Source of the DNA: Clostridium sp. chh4-2
GTDB lineage: Bacteria; Bacillota; Clostridia; Lachnospirales; Lachnospiraceae
Assembly (NCBI RefSeq): GCF_002899675.1
Contig: NZ_PKUU01000002.1
Coordinates: 62,001-126,000, forward strand
Length of the DNA: 64,000 nucleotides
Direction of reading: 5' to 3'
Made by a program: the position numbers and the translations under genes. Below, piece by piece: positions 44,897-54,047 of this stretch; position 1 is the stretch's first letter, and each line of letters opens with the position of its first letter. Below the pieces are notes generated by a model that saw nothing but the letters and a program-made list of their open reading frames with translations, ran no database searches and was not told the DNA's origin.

Positions 44897-44913
44897 TATA
44901 GCTTTTTGCTATA
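44897..44913. promoter_or_regulatory. LysR-type operator between regulator and glycyl-radical enzyme genes
   Basis: Perfect dyad TATAGC-TTTTT-GCTATA, which contains the T-N11-A core of LysR sites. It is 24 bp upstream of the LysR start and 126 bp upstream of the enzyme start, in a very AT-rich gap. A clear -35/-10 pair for the enzyme gene was not found. Confidence 0.6.
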
Positions 44914-45038
44914 TTTATTATAAAATATATTAGTTTTATGTGTCAATTCGAATTTGAGATTGACGGAAATAAAAGGAAAATAAAAGAAAATTTATTGTCC
45001 GCCGGCGGGCATTAAAAAATAATCAGGAGGAATCTAAC

Positions 45039-47453
45039 ATGACACCAAGAATTGAAAAAATGTATCACTACATACGCGATACGCGGATGACCATCTGTAC
45101 GGAAAAGGCCAGACTTTTTACGGAAGCTTATAAAAAATATGACGGCGATCCGGATGTAGTGCGTACAGCCAAGGCACAGGCGTATATGCTGGATCATATC
45201 AATATCTTTATATTAGACGGGGATCTGATCGCAGGAGCGCCTGCGTCTCAGCCGCTGGGGCTGGAAGCCGATTTCTGGACGAGAGGATGCTGGAGAAAAG
45301 AGGGAATCGAATCTCTAAGGGAAGAGGGAACTCATTATATCAGCGAGGAAAGCGTAAAAGACATGGAGGACATGGCTGATTATTGGCAGCATTTTGCAGC
45401 TGAATATAAGATGCTGGATCTGTTTGACGAAAAGATGTGGGCGTGGAAAAAGAGCGGTTTTCATCTTCCGCGCAACAAAACGATCGAAGAAGCCGCCGGG
45501 TCCGGCCTGGCTCTCAGCAGCCTTTCCATATTTCCGGAACAGGAATTTGCCAGCATTAATTATGAATTTGCTTTAAAGACCGGGCTGAGGGCCAATATTG
45601 AAAAGGCAAAGCAGAAGTTAAAAGAAATTGATTGTTTTGAACTGAAAACGGATTACGATGTGGACCGGGTTTATTCCCTCAGGGCGATGGTGATCATCAA
45701 TGAGGCCGTGATCCGGTGGGCGCACAGGTATGCCGATCTGGCGAAGAAGCAGGCGGATGAGTGCCAGGACCCCAAACGCAGGGAAGAGCTTATGAAGATG
45801 GCGGAAAGCTGCAGCCGTGTTCCTGAATTCCCGGCAGTGACCTTTATAGACGCCCTGCATTTCCAGTGGTTTATCTATATTCTGACCCATTATATGAACG
45901 TAATGCCTTTAGGGCGTGCGGACCAGTATATGTATCCATACTTTAAACACGATATGGACGAAGGCACGATGGACGAGGAAACCGCCTTGGAGTACCTCCA
46001 ATGTCTCCGCTTGAAATATATGCAGATCCGGTCCACATCCGGCGGTCAGCACCGTAAAAAATGGTCCGGCCAGGCGGCATGGCGTTCTGTTACCATCGGA
46101 GGCGTGAAACCGGACGGAACGGATGCAACCAATGAACTGACTTATCTGTTCCTGGAGGCCGCAATGCGCTGCCGCACCCCGCATCATACCATTACGCTTA
46201 GAATCCACGAAGGAACTCCGCCTCAGTTGATGAGAAAGGCGATTGAACTGGTGAAAACCGGAATCGGCATGCCGTCATTTGTCAGCGATGCTTCTTATAT
46301 AAAAACATTGGTGGACAAAGGGATGCCGCTGGAAGTGGCCAGGGATTATTATATTGTGGGATGTCTGGATGTTACGGTGCCGGAAGGCTGGGGCCAGCTG
46401 TTTTCCATGTGCTGCAATGCGCTGCCGTTCGATACGTTCCTGCATAACGGCTACAGTCCGATTGAGGACCATGCGGTAGGGCCGAAAACAGGGGACCCGC
46501 GTGAGATGAAGAGTTTTGAGGAGTTTATGGACCGGCTGGTAGAGCATTATGAATGGTATTTTAAATGCTACGCGGCCGACCGGCAGATTCGTTTCAATAT
46601 CAGGCGTTCCCAGCGGTTTTTACAGGATGCGCTGGCGATCTCTCTGTATCATGACGGCGTGGATGTGGGATGCAGTCCATTTTTCAGAAAACTTCCTTAT
46701 CCGGGATTGGGGCCGGCTATCGGAATCGGTGTGGGCATTATCAACGTGGGCGATTCTCTGGCGGCCATTAAAAAGCTGGTATTTGATGAGAAGAAGATCA
46801 CTATGGACGAACTGATCGGCGCTTTGGACGCCAACTGGGAAGGTGAACGGAATCAGGAGATCAGGCGCATGTGCCTGGCGGTTCCCAAATACGGAAACGA
46901 TAATGACGAGACGGACAGCGTCATAGCGGAACTCTATAACCGGCTGTCGGATGTAATCCTTAACATGGACAGCTACAGAGGAACAAAATATTGTGTGGCG
47001 GCTATTTCCATCACTTCTCATGAACCGGGAGGAAAACTGGTTGGAGCAACGCCGGACGGAAGATATGCCGGCTCCATCTTGGCGGACGGTGGCGGATCGC
47101 CGATACAGGGCATGGACAGAAACGGCCCGACGGCTATGCTTAACAGCGCTCTGAAGATCAATCAGGAGAAACTGAATTCCCTTCTGCTGAACATGAAACT
47201 GCACCCCAATTCCCTGAAACAGGAAGAGGATGCGATGAAACTTGGAGCTCTCATCCACGCATATCTGGACAATGGAGGAAAACAGATTCAGTTCAACGTG
47301 GTGGATACGGAGACATTACAGAAAGCGAAAGAAGATCCGGACCAGTACCGCGATCTGGTTGTGAGGGTTGCGGGCTACAGCACCTATTTCACACTGCTGT
47401 CGGATGGAGTACAGGACGAGATCATAAAAAGAACCACGCATGAAATGATGTAA
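45039..47453 (+). CDS. Glycyl-radical enzyme (pyruvate formate-lyase-like), substrate unknown
   Basis: An 804-residue glycyl-radical enzyme. The radical glycine is Gly779 in VRVAGYSTYF, 25 residues from the C-terminus. The thiyl cysteine is Cys442 in YYIVGCLDVTVPEGW. Residue 444 is Asp, where dehydratases and C-N/C-S/C-C lyases such as CutC, HypD and 4-hydroxyphenylacetate decarboxylase have Glu (GCxE). It lacks the double cysteine of true PFL. It is therefore not confidently any characterised type. It is the first gene of an operon with a MatC-like carrier and a dedicated activating enzyme, under a divergent LysR. AGGAGG precedes the ATG. The carrier suggests a dicarboxylate-like substrate. 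Confidence 0.93.
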   Translation: MTPRIEKMYHYIRDTRMTICTEKARLFTEAYKKYDGDPDVVRTAKAQAYMLDHINIFILDGDLIAGAPASQPLGLEADFWTRGCWRKEGIESLREEGTHYISEESVKDMEDMADYWQHFAAEYKMLDLFDEKMWAWKKSGFHLPRNKTIEEAAGSGLALSSLSIFPEQEFASINYEFALKTGLRANIEKAKQKLKEIDCFELKTDYDVDRVYSLRAMVIINEAVIRWAHRYADLAKKQADECQDPKRREELMKMAESCSRVPEFPAVTFIDALHFQWFIYILTHYMNVMPLGRADQYMYPYFKHDMDEGTMDEETALEYLQCLRLKYMQIRSTSGGQHRKKWSGQAAWRSVTIGGVKPDGTDATNELTYLFLEAAMRCRTPHHTITLRIHEGTPPQLMRKAIELVKTGIGMPSFVSDASYIKTLVDKGMPLEVARDYYIVGCLDVTVPEGWGQLFSMCCNALPFDTFLHNGYSPIEDHAVGPKTGDPREMKSFEEFMDRLVEHYEWYFKCYAADRQIRFNIRRSQRFLQDALAISLYHDGVDVGCSPFFRKLPYPGLGPAIGIGVGIINVGDSLAAIKKLVFDEKKITMDELIGALDANWEGERNQEIRRMCLAVPKYGNDNDETDSVIAELYNRLSDVILNMDSYRGTKYCVAAISITSHEPGGKLVGATPDGRYAGSILADGGGSPIQGMDRNGPTAMLNSALKINQEKLNSLLLNMKLHPNSLKQEEDAMKLGALIHAYLDNGGKQIQFNVVDTETLQKAKEDPDQYRDLVVRVAGYSTYFTLLSDGVQDEIIKRTTHEMM

Positions 47454-47507
47454 ATAATAACGCTTGGAGGTTTGTGCCGCTTTTTGGCGGCGGAATTGGG
47501 GGATAAA

Positions 47508-48812
47508 ATGTCCATTGGTACAATTTTAGTGCTTACGCTAGCTGCAATTATTATTTGTATTCTTTTAAACTATAAGCTGAATATTAACTTAGGTATCCCG
47601 GCAATTATCTTTGCCTGGCTGATTGGATGCTTCTGCCTCAATATGAAAGTGAAGGCGGTAGTGAGCCAATGGCCGACCAGCATTGTATTCCAATTAATGT
47701 GCATCACTATGTTCTTTGCGTTCGCCACACAGAACGGCACCATGAAGAAGGTGGCGGACAGCTTTATTTACCGTTTCAGAAAACAGACTTGGATGATACC
47801 CCTTGTAATCTATTTCGCCGGTTTTTCCATCGGAGGAATGGGGGCTCCGGGGGCGACGGCCAACATCATCATGAGTGTGATCGGATTCAACATTGCGGCT
47901 GAGGTAGGGCTGCATCCGCTGATTATAGCCGCCGTGGCCTGCCACGGAGGCGCGGCCGGAAGCGAGCTGCCATGGAGCGCCCAGGGAATCATTGCAAAAG
48001 GGGTGATTCAGGAGTATTGGCCTGAGCATGCGGACAGCTATACCTGGAAATTGTGGCTGGCTTATTTGATCCTGTCCTTGGTGATCTGTATCGGAGTTTC
48101 CCTGATCTTCGGCGGTTTTAAGAAGAGGGCGGCTTTAGAATATGCGAAGCCGGAATCATTTACCAAAGAACAGAAGTATACGTTAATCATTATCGGAAGC
48201 GTAGTGGGACTGTCTCTGCTCTTCCCAATTATCAATACCCTGTGTCCGGGAATCACCATCGTGAAGCTGCTGGCCGGATATATGGATATTCAGATGCTTT
48301 GTATGGTGGGAATTTTACTCTGCATCCTCTTAAAGCTGGGAAATCAAAAAGAAGCGATTGCGAAAGGAGTTCCTTGGAGCACAATCGTGATGTTAGGCGG
48401 AATGGCAATGCTCATGAATATCGCAGGCGAAGCGGGAGCAACCGATTATATCGCAGCGCTTTTGAGCAAAAACATGTCACCGGCGGTAATTGTGGCCATT
48501 CTTGGAGTGTTAGCAGGATTTTTAAGCTTTTTCTCAGGAGGAATGAGCGTGGTATTTCCGATGCTGGCCTCATTGGTTCCGCCCATTGCCGAAGCTACGG
48601 GGATTCCCGCTTATGCGATGCTGGCTGCTATTTGCTGCGGTGCCAGAATCACGGCATTATCGCCGTTCTCCACAGGCGGAGCCTTAATCATGGGCGCAAA
48701 TCCCGTGGAAAAGAATGCGAAACTGCTTTTTAACGGCCAGTTAGTCATCTCGCTTGTGAGTCTGGCTTTAGTGGGAGCCGGAGGACTGATCGGCATCTTT
48801 ACCCTTTTATAA
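47508..48812 (+). CDS. MatC-like dicarboxylate carrier of the glycyl-radical operon
   Basis: A 434-residue membrane protein with about 10-12 hydrophobic segments. The N-terminal half resembles the MatC N-terminal domain of dicarboxylate (malonate-type) carriers within the ion-transporter superfamily: NINLGIPAIIFAWLIGCF, SIGGMGAPGATANIIMSVIG and the re-entrant-like GGMSVVFPMLASLVP. ATG 47508 (GGGGG 6 nt upstream) is preferred to a TTG at 47472. It lies 54 bp after the enzyme stop, with the activating-enzyme gene following 29 bp later, so it probably imports the enzyme's substrate. Confidence 0.85.
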   Translation: MSIGTILVLTLAAIIICILLNYKLNINLGIPAIIFAWLIGCFCLNMKVKAVVSQWPTSIVFQLMCITMFFAFATQNGTMKKVADSFIYRFRKQTWMIPLVIYFAGFSIGGMGAPGATANIIMSVIGFNIAAEVGLHPLIIAAVACHGGAAGSELPWSAQGIIAKGVIQEYWPEHADSYTWKLWLAYLILSLVICIGVSLIFGGFKKRAALEYAKPESFTKEQKYTLIIIGSVVGLSLLFPIINTLCPGITIVKLLAGYMDIQMLCMVGILLCILLKLGNQKEAIAKGVPWSTIVMLGGMAMLMNIAGEAGATDYIAALLSKNMSPAVIVAILGVLAGFLSFFSGGMSVVFPMLASLVPPIAEATGIPAYAMLAAICCGARITALSPFSTGGALIMGANPVEKNAKLLFNGQLVISLVSLALVGAGGLIGIFTLL

Positions 48813-48841
48813 TTTCTTGAATACAGAAAAATGAGGTCGCT

Positions 48842-49771
48842 ATGGAACACGAGAAAGGAACGGTTTTTAACATACAGAAATTCAGCATACACGACGGCCC
48901 GGGAATCCGTACCACGGTATTTGTAAAAGGCTGCCCGCTGCGCTGTAAATGGTGCCACAATCCGGAGTCAAATGAAATCTTTCCCCAGCTGATGATCCAT
49001 TCAAAACTTTGTACCGGCTGCGGCAGCTGCGTGAAAATATGTCCCGGCCAATGCATCACCATATCGCCTGAAACAAAAAAAGCGTTCACAGATACGTCCC
49101 GGTGCATCAACTGCGGAGCATGCGCTTCGGAGCTGGTCTGTGAACACGGAGCCAGAAGCTTAGCCGGCTATGAGGCAACGGCAGAAGAGATATTGGATGA
49201 GGTGGTCAAAGACAGGATTTATTTTAAATCCTCCGGCGGAGGCGTAACCTTCAGCGGAGGCGAGCCCTTGATGCAGCCCCGTTTCACCTCGCAGGTGATG
49301 AGAAAATGCAGGGAGGCAGGCATCTCAACAGCTGTGGAAACCTGCGGATATGCGGCCTGGGAATCGGCAGAGATGGTGTTCAAAGAGTCGGATTACATAC
49401 TCTATGATATTAAGCATATGGATACGGACATCCATAAAGAGCTGACAGGCGTTGGAAATGAACGGATACTGGAGAATTTGAAACGGACGGTAAAGGAATT
49501 GAATAAGCATGTCTGGCTTCGCCTGCCGTTAATAAGCGGAATTAATGATTCCGCCGTGGAAATTGAAGCCGTTACGGAATTGGCGGAAGGCTTAGACGGT
49601 CATGTGGATCAAATCTGGCTTTTGCCCTATCACAATATGGGGCTGTCAAAACTGGAAGCGCTGAGGCTTCCGGATCAGATCATGAGTCGGTTTCAGACGC
49701 CGGATCAAGGGTATCTGGAAACGTTAAAGGACATATTGAAAAAAAGCGGAGCCGAAGTGAAGATAGGTTGA
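48842..49771 (+). CDS. Glycyl-radical enzyme activating enzyme (radical SAM)
   Basis: A 309-residue radical SAM enzyme that generates the glycyl radical. The CxxxCxxC motif is GCPLRCKWCHNPES (residues about 30-43). An inserted two-cluster ferredoxin domain follows (CTGCGSCVKICPGQC; CINCGACASELVC), typical of activases for non-PFL glycyl-radical enzymes, then SAM-binding GGGVTFSGGEPLMQP. It ends the three-gene operon and is followed by a strong terminator. Confidence 0.95.
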   Translation: MEHEKGTVFNIQKFSIHDGPGIRTTVFVKGCPLRCKWCHNPESNEIFPQLMIHSKLCTGCGSCVKICPGQCITISPETKKAFTDTSRCINCGACASELVCEHGARSLAGYEATAEEILDEVVKDRIYFKSSGGGVTFSGGEPLMQPRFTSQVMRKCREAGISTAVETCGYAAWESAEMVFKESDYILYDIKHMDTDIHKELTGVGNERILENLKRTVKELNKHVWLRLPLISGINDSAVEIEAVTELAEGLDGHVDQIWLLPYHNMGLSKLEALRLPDQIMSRFQTPDQGYLETLKDILKKSGAEVKIG

Positions 49772-49810
49772 AAAAAACCACTTATAGATGATTTCTATAA
49801 GTGGTTTTTT
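49772..49810. terminator. Bidirectional-looking terminator after activase gene
   Basis: AAAAAACCACTTATAGA (49772-49788) pairs perfectly with TCTATAAGTGGTTTTTT (49794-49810). The A and T runs on both flanks suit termination on either strand. Its core ACTTATAGAT-ATTTCTATAAGT is shared with the terminator at 41221-41263. Confidence 0.85.
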
Positions 49811-49908
49811 CGCTTGAATTTACCAAAGCACCACGAGAAAGCAGTTGGACACCAGACCTGTTTCATGATAAAATTTATAGATAAAACTTAGACAGGATAG
49901 GGACAAAA

Positions 49909-50919
49909 ATGGAAGATCAGATAAAAAAATGGGAAACACAGATGAATCATCTTGAAATTGCGGTATTTTGCTTCGGATGTTTTGTGATGGCCGGGGCGGC
50001 TGCCTCCAATGGGCTTCTGAATTTGTTTTCCAATGCCAGTTTCATGATGGATTTTCTGGTGGTGCCGCCGTGGATGAGAGCGGTAATGGGGCTGATGCTC
50101 TTTGGGACAGTATTCGGAATCAGGAAGCGAAACTCCGCTGCCGGCTTTACCGCCTGCGTGATAGGATTTCTGCTTCTGCTGACCACTGCCTTAGCACCCT
50201 TTCCCATATTCCTGCTGGAAATGTCTGTTCCGGTTTTTACAAGATACATGATACTGATTGTCTGCTTTTATCTGGTGCCGTTTCTCATCATCTGCGTGAA
50301 GACAGCGGCTCTTGTCCGGTTAAACGGAGTTCGAAAAAGAGAAGATGAGCTGATGGAGCAGAACACGGCTGGGCCGTCGGGTATTTCCGGAAATAAAACC
50401 GGGAATGCGGTTTTTCTGATAATCGGATCGGTTATGACCCTAATTGGCCTGACATCGGGAATTAACAGCGCCGTAAGAAGCTTGAAGCCGGTTGATATCG
50501 GCAGCTGGGAGCGGTATTCGATTAAAGATACCGGCATATCCCTGCTTATGCCGATGGAACCTATAGAATATCCGAAAGAGGGCAAAGATGGTGAGGACGA
50601 CGGCACTTTTGCCGTGATGGCGGAAGCGAAAAATTTCTTCGTGATGGTGGCCCGTTTCAGCGAAGAGCCGGAAGAGGAAACTTGGGACATGGAACGTCCT
50701 AAAGTGATCTGGGGGCCGGAAACAGGGACGATGAATGGCGTGGAGTATGAACAGGAGGTGTCCAGGTACAAAGTAGGGCGGCTTTCCAGCTATTCCATAA
50801 ACAGGCATTTTACGGTGAATGGAATCCGGTATACGGCCAGTGTAAATATGCTGGGAAGAATGCAGTGGAGTCTGATGAAGAAGGCTGAAAATATTTTTGA
50901 CAGCATAAAAATTAATTGA
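49909..50919 (+). CDS. Uncharacterised membrane protein with C-terminal soluble domain
   Basis: A 336-residue protein I do not recognise. About four membrane segments lie in residues 18-135, a fifth near 165-185 (NAVFLIIGSVMTLIGL), then a soluble domain of about 145 residues. That domain (SLLMPMEPIEYP, FAVMAEAKNFFVMVARFSE, YKVGRLSSYSINRHFTVNGI) has the strand pattern of small outside-facing domains seen in Firmicute membrane proteins. A TTGGAC/TAAAAT promoter (49845-49874) serves it. It stands between the glycyl-radical operon and the purine riboswitch and shows no link to either. Confidence 0.55.
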   Translation: MEDQIKKWETQMNHLEIAVFCFGCFVMAGAAASNGLLNLFSNASFMMDFLVVPPWMRAVMGLMLFGTVFGIRKRNSAAGFTACVIGFLLLLTTALAPFPIFLLEMSVPVFTRYMILIVCFYLVPFLIICVKTAALVRLNGVRKREDELMEQNTAGPSGISGNKTGNAVFLIIGSVMTLIGLTSGINSAVRSLKPVDIGSWERYSIKDTGISLLMPMEPIEYPKEGKDGEDDGTFAVMAEAKNFFVMVARFSEEPEEETWDMERPKVIWGPETGTMNGVEYEQEVSRYKVGRLSSYSINRHFTVNGIRYTASVNMLGRMQWSLMKKAENIFDSIKIN

Positions 50920-50930
50920 GAAAATGGGTA

Positions 50931-50960
50931 TTGACATTCCGATAGCTTTTGTGTTATGTT
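50931..50960 (+). promoter_or_regulatory. Promoter of riboswitch-controlled purine operon
   Basis: Perfect TTGACA at 50931-50936, an 18-bp spacer and TATGTT at 50955-50960. Transcription would start near 50967, about 36 nt before the aptamer. Confidence 0.65.
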
Positions 50961-51002
50961 GTTAATAGAGAAACAATTTAATAAAAATTTAATAGTATTC
51001 AC

Positions 51003-51071
51003 AAAACTTATATATGCTCATAATTGGTTGAGCGTCTCTACCAACTACCGTAATAGTTGCCTATAAGTTTT
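51003..51071 (+). promoter_or_regulatory. Purine riboswitch aptamer (guanine-type, variant core)
   Basis: P1 is 10 bp (51003-51012 with 51062-51071). P2 GCTCA/TGAGC (51016-51020, 51029-51033) has a TTGG-containing loop. P3 CAACTA/TAGTTG (51042-51047, 51054-51059) has the conserved loop CCGTAA, giving the loop-loop contact. J2/3 is GTCTCTACC, keeping the ligand-contact Us. The base before P1' is C (51061), as in guanine-type aptamers. J1/2 is short (TAT) and the base equivalent to A73 is C (51060), unlike standard guanine aptamers. Guanine deaminase, purine permease and xanthine-dehydrogenase-like genes follow, so the ligand could be guanine, xanthine or a relative. Confidence 0.85.
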
Positions 51072-51123
51072 CACAGGGATTTTGTCTGTGAAAGCGCAGG
51101 GTGACAAGCACGGTAGTTTTTTT
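51043..51123 (+). terminator. Riboswitch expression platform (terminator using P3 strand)
   Basis: AACTACCGT (51043-51051, 5' side of P3 and its loop) pairs perfectly with ACGGTAGTT (51110-51118), followed by TTTTT. Between them TTTCACAG (51069-51076) pairs with CTGTGAAA (51086-51093), which takes three bases of P1. This terminator excludes P3, so a ligand-stabilised aptamer should block termination (ON switch). Confidence 0.65.
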
Positions 51124-51242
51124 GTTCCCCGGAATTATGGCACCGAGTGTTTTAAAGCCAGGTTTACCGGATGTAAACAGCTGCCGTCTCCCGCTGCAAA
51201 AGGCTAAGATTCTCTGTGGGGAATGCTGGAACAGGAGGCAAG

Positions 51243-52523
51243 ATGGAAAACAATTGTTTTGTGCTGAGAGGCCACATCTGTTACAGTAGCGATCAAAAGG
51301 CGGTACAGATTGTGGAAAACGGGTATCTGGTTTGTGAGAACGGCAAATCCGCCGGTGTTTACCGGGAACTGCCGGATCATTATGGGGATTATCCCATGAC
51401 GGACTATGGGGACAGACTCATTATCCCCGGACTGGTGGACTTACATATGCATGCGCCCCAGTATGCGTTCAGAGGTTTAGGCATGGATTTAGAGCTGCTG
51501 GACTGGCTGAACACCCATACATTTCCGGAGGAATCGAAGTATCAGGACCTGGAATATGCGAAAAAGGCGTACACAATTTTTGCAGACAACTTGAAAAACA
51601 GCGCGACCACAAGAGCATGCATCTTCGCGACGATTCACACTCCGGCAACGGAGCTTTTAATGGATCTTTTGGAAGAAGCTGGACTGGAAACCATGGTTGG
51701 TAAGGTCAATATGGACCGGAATTCACCGGATTTTCTGGTGGAAGAGACACAGCAGTCGGCAGAGGACACGATCCGCTGGCTGGAAGAGACATCAGGCAGA
51801 TACAAACACGTAAAACCGATTTTGACGCCAAGATTTATACCGACTTGTTCAGACGAACTAATGGAACAGCTGTCAGAGATACAGAAGCGTTTTGACTTGC
51901 CGCTTCAGTCACACCTTTCGGAAAATCAAAGTGAAATTGCATGGGTAAAGGAGCTTTGCCCACAGTCGCAGTTTTATGGAGACGCCTATGACCGTACCGG
52001 CGCGTTCGGGGGAACGTATAAGACGATCATGGCCCACTGCGTGTGGTCCGGTGAGGAAGAGCAGAACAGAATGAAGGAACGGGGCGTATTCGTGGCCCAT
52101 TGTCCTCAGTCCAACATGAACCTTTCTTCGGGAATTGCTCCGGTCAGAAGCTACCTGGATAAGGGAATCAAAGTGGGATTGGGAAGCGATGTTGCAGGCG
52201 GTTTCACTGAATCCATATTCCGGGCCATGTCGGATGCCATACAGGCGTCCAAGATGCGCTGGAGGATTCAGGATGAATCTTTAAAACCTCTCACCGTAGA
52301 GGAAGCATTTTATCTTGGGACAAAAGGAGGGGGAGAGTTTTTCGGCAACGTAGGAAGTTTCGAGAAGGGGTATGAACTGGATGCAGTTGTTCTGGATGAC
52401 AGTTCCTTGAAACATCCTCAGCAGCTGGGCGTGAAAGAACGCTTAGAGCGGCTGATTTACCTGGCAGATGACAGCCAGATCAAGGCGAAATATGTAGCGG
52501 GCAGTCTTATCGTATCACGATGA
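51243..52523 (+). CDS. guaD: Guanine deaminase
   Basis: A 426-residue amidohydrolase that converts guanine to xanthine. Zinc ligands: HxH in VDLHMHAPQYAF (His68, His70), SHLSEN with a catalytic His, MAHCVW, and the Asp in VGLGSDVAGG; these match GuaD/SsnA-group proteins (COG0402). The ATG at 51243 follows AGGAGG by 4 nt; a GTG at 51216 would start upstream of that site. It is the first gene after the purine riboswitch and leads an operon with a purine permease and a molybdenum hydroxylase, a guanine to xanthine to urate (or reverse) set. Confidence 0.93.
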   Translation: MENNCFVLRGHICYSSDQKAVQIVENGYLVCENGKSAGVYRELPDHYGDYPMTDYGDRLIIPGLVDLHMHAPQYAFRGLGMDLELLDWLNTHTFPEESKYQDLEYAKKAYTIFADNLKNSATTRACIFATIHTPATELLMDLLEEAGLETMVGKVNMDRNSPDFLVEETQQSAEDTIRWLEETSGRYKHVKPILTPRFIPTCSDELMEQLSEIQKRFDLPLQSHLSENQSEIAWVKELCPQSQFYGDAYDRTGAFGGTYKTIMAHCVWSGEEEQNRMKERGVFVAHCPQSNMNLSSGIAPVRSYLDKGIKVGLGSDVAGGFTESIFRAMSDAIQASKMRWRIQDESLKPLTVEEAFYLGTKGGGEFFGNVGSFEKGYELDAVVLDDSSLKHPQQLGVKERLERLIYLADDSQIKAKYVAGSLIVSR

Positions 52524-52592
52524 AGAAAGATTCACTCCCGTCCTCAGGGCGGAGAAGAAAGCTGAAAATGATAATATAAGGGGGAATTTTAT

Positions 52593-53993
52593 ATGAAGGC
52601 AACAGCAAATGACAATGTATTGGATCGTGTATTTCATCTTACGGAAAAGCATACAGATGTAAAAACGGAAATTATAGCAGGTATTACCACATTTATGACA
52701 ATGGCTTACATTCTGGCGGTTAACCCGAATATTCTGGGCGTTGACGGTGCGGGAATGGATAATGGAGCCGTATTTACGGCCACAGCTCTGGCCGCTTTGG
52801 TGGCAACACTTTTGATGGCGGCATTTGCAAACTATCCGTTTGTTCTTGCTCCCGGCATGGGGTTAAACGCTTACTTCGCTTACACGGTTGTGGGCCAGAT
52901 GGGATATTCCTGGCAGACAGCATTGGCAGCCGTATTTATCGAAGGTCTGATCTTCATCGTACTGTCACTGACCAATGTACGTGAAGCAATCTTCAATGCG
53001 ATTCCGATGAATTTAAAACATGCGGTTTCCGTGGGTATCGGTTTATTTATCGCTTTTATCGGTCTGCAGAATGCGAAGATCGTTGTGGACGGAGCAACCT
53101 TAGTATCTGTTTATTCATTTAAAGGAGCCGTTAAAGAAGGGCTGTTTAACAGCGTTGGAATCACAGTATTGCTGGCGCTTATCGGTATTTTAATCACGGC
53201 AGTTTTAGTTGTAAAGAATATAAAGGGCAATATCTTATGGGGAATTCTGGCAACCTGGATCTTAGGCATTATCTGTGAGCTTGTAGGACTTTACCAGCCG
53301 AATGCAGAAGTGGGAATGTTCAGCGTGCTTCCTGATTTTTCAAGAGGATTCGGTATTCCGAGCATGGCTCCTACCTTCATGCATCTGGATTTTAAGGGCA
53401 TATTCACAATTGATTTTGTCGTTATCATGTTTGCATTCTTATTCGTAGACTTATTCGATACTCTTGGCACTTTGATCGGCGTGGCATCCAAAGCGGATAT
53501 GCTTGACAAAGACGGTAAACTTCCTAAGATCAAAGGCGCTTTGCTGGCAGACGCAGTCGGTACTTCCGCAGGCGCATTGTTCGGTACATCCACAACCACT
53601 ACATTCGTAGAGAGTGCAGCAGGCGTAGCAGAAGGCGGACGTTCCGGTCTGACCGCAGTGGTAGCGGCAATCCTCTTTGGTTTATCCTTGTTCCTGTCAC
53701 CGATTTTCCTGGCGATTCCGTCCTTTGCAACTGCACCGGCGCTGATCGTAGTAGGATTTTTGATGCTGACATCCATTACTAAGATTGATTTTGCAGATTA
53801 CACAGAAGCAATTCCGGCTTACATCTGCATCATCGCAATGCCGTTTATGTACAGCATTTCTGAAGGTATCGCAATGGGCGTTATCTCTTACGTTGTAATC
53901 AATTTAGCAACCGGAAAGGCAAAGGATAAGAAGATCAGTACTCTGATGTATGTGCTGGCGGTTCTGTTCGTGCTGAAATATATAATGCTTTAA
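52593..53993 (+). CDS. NCS2 family purine permease (AzgA/PbuG type)
   Basis: A 466-residue, ~12-segment permease. Family motifs: TTFMTMAYILAVNPNILG near the N-terminus, VLAPGMGLNAYFAYTVV, and GALFGTSTTTTFVESAAGVA with the late FLMLTSITKIDF. This is the AzgA-like branch (COG2252) that imports adenine, guanine or hypoxanthine. It lies between guanine deaminase and the molybdenum hydroxylase genes, and is therefore likely a purine importer of the same operon. Confidence 0.93.
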   Translation: MKATANDNVLDRVFHLTEKHTDVKTEIIAGITTFMTMAYILAVNPNILGVDGAGMDNGAVFTATALAALVATLLMAAFANYPFVLAPGMGLNAYFAYTVVGQMGYSWQTALAAVFIEGLIFIVLSLTNVREAIFNAIPMNLKHAVSVGIGLFIAFIGLQNAKIVVDGATLVSVYSFKGAVKEGLFNSVGITVLLALIGILITAVLVVKNIKGNILWGILATWILGIICELVGLYQPNAEVGMFSVLPDFSRGFGIPSMAPTFMHLDFKGIFTIDFVVIMFAFLFVDLFDTLGTLIGVASKADMLDKDGKLPKIKGALLADAVGTSAGALFGTSTTTTFVESAAGVAEGGRSGLTAVVAAILFGLSLFLSPIFLAIPSFATAPALIVVGFLMLTSITKIDFADYTEAIPAYICIIAMPFMYSISEGIAMGVISYVVINLATGKAKDKKISTLMYVLAVLFVLKYIML

Positions 53994-54047
53994 CTATAAT
54001 GACATGTAGTGTTTTAGATGAGTGAAATGGAAATGGGAGGTAATGCC

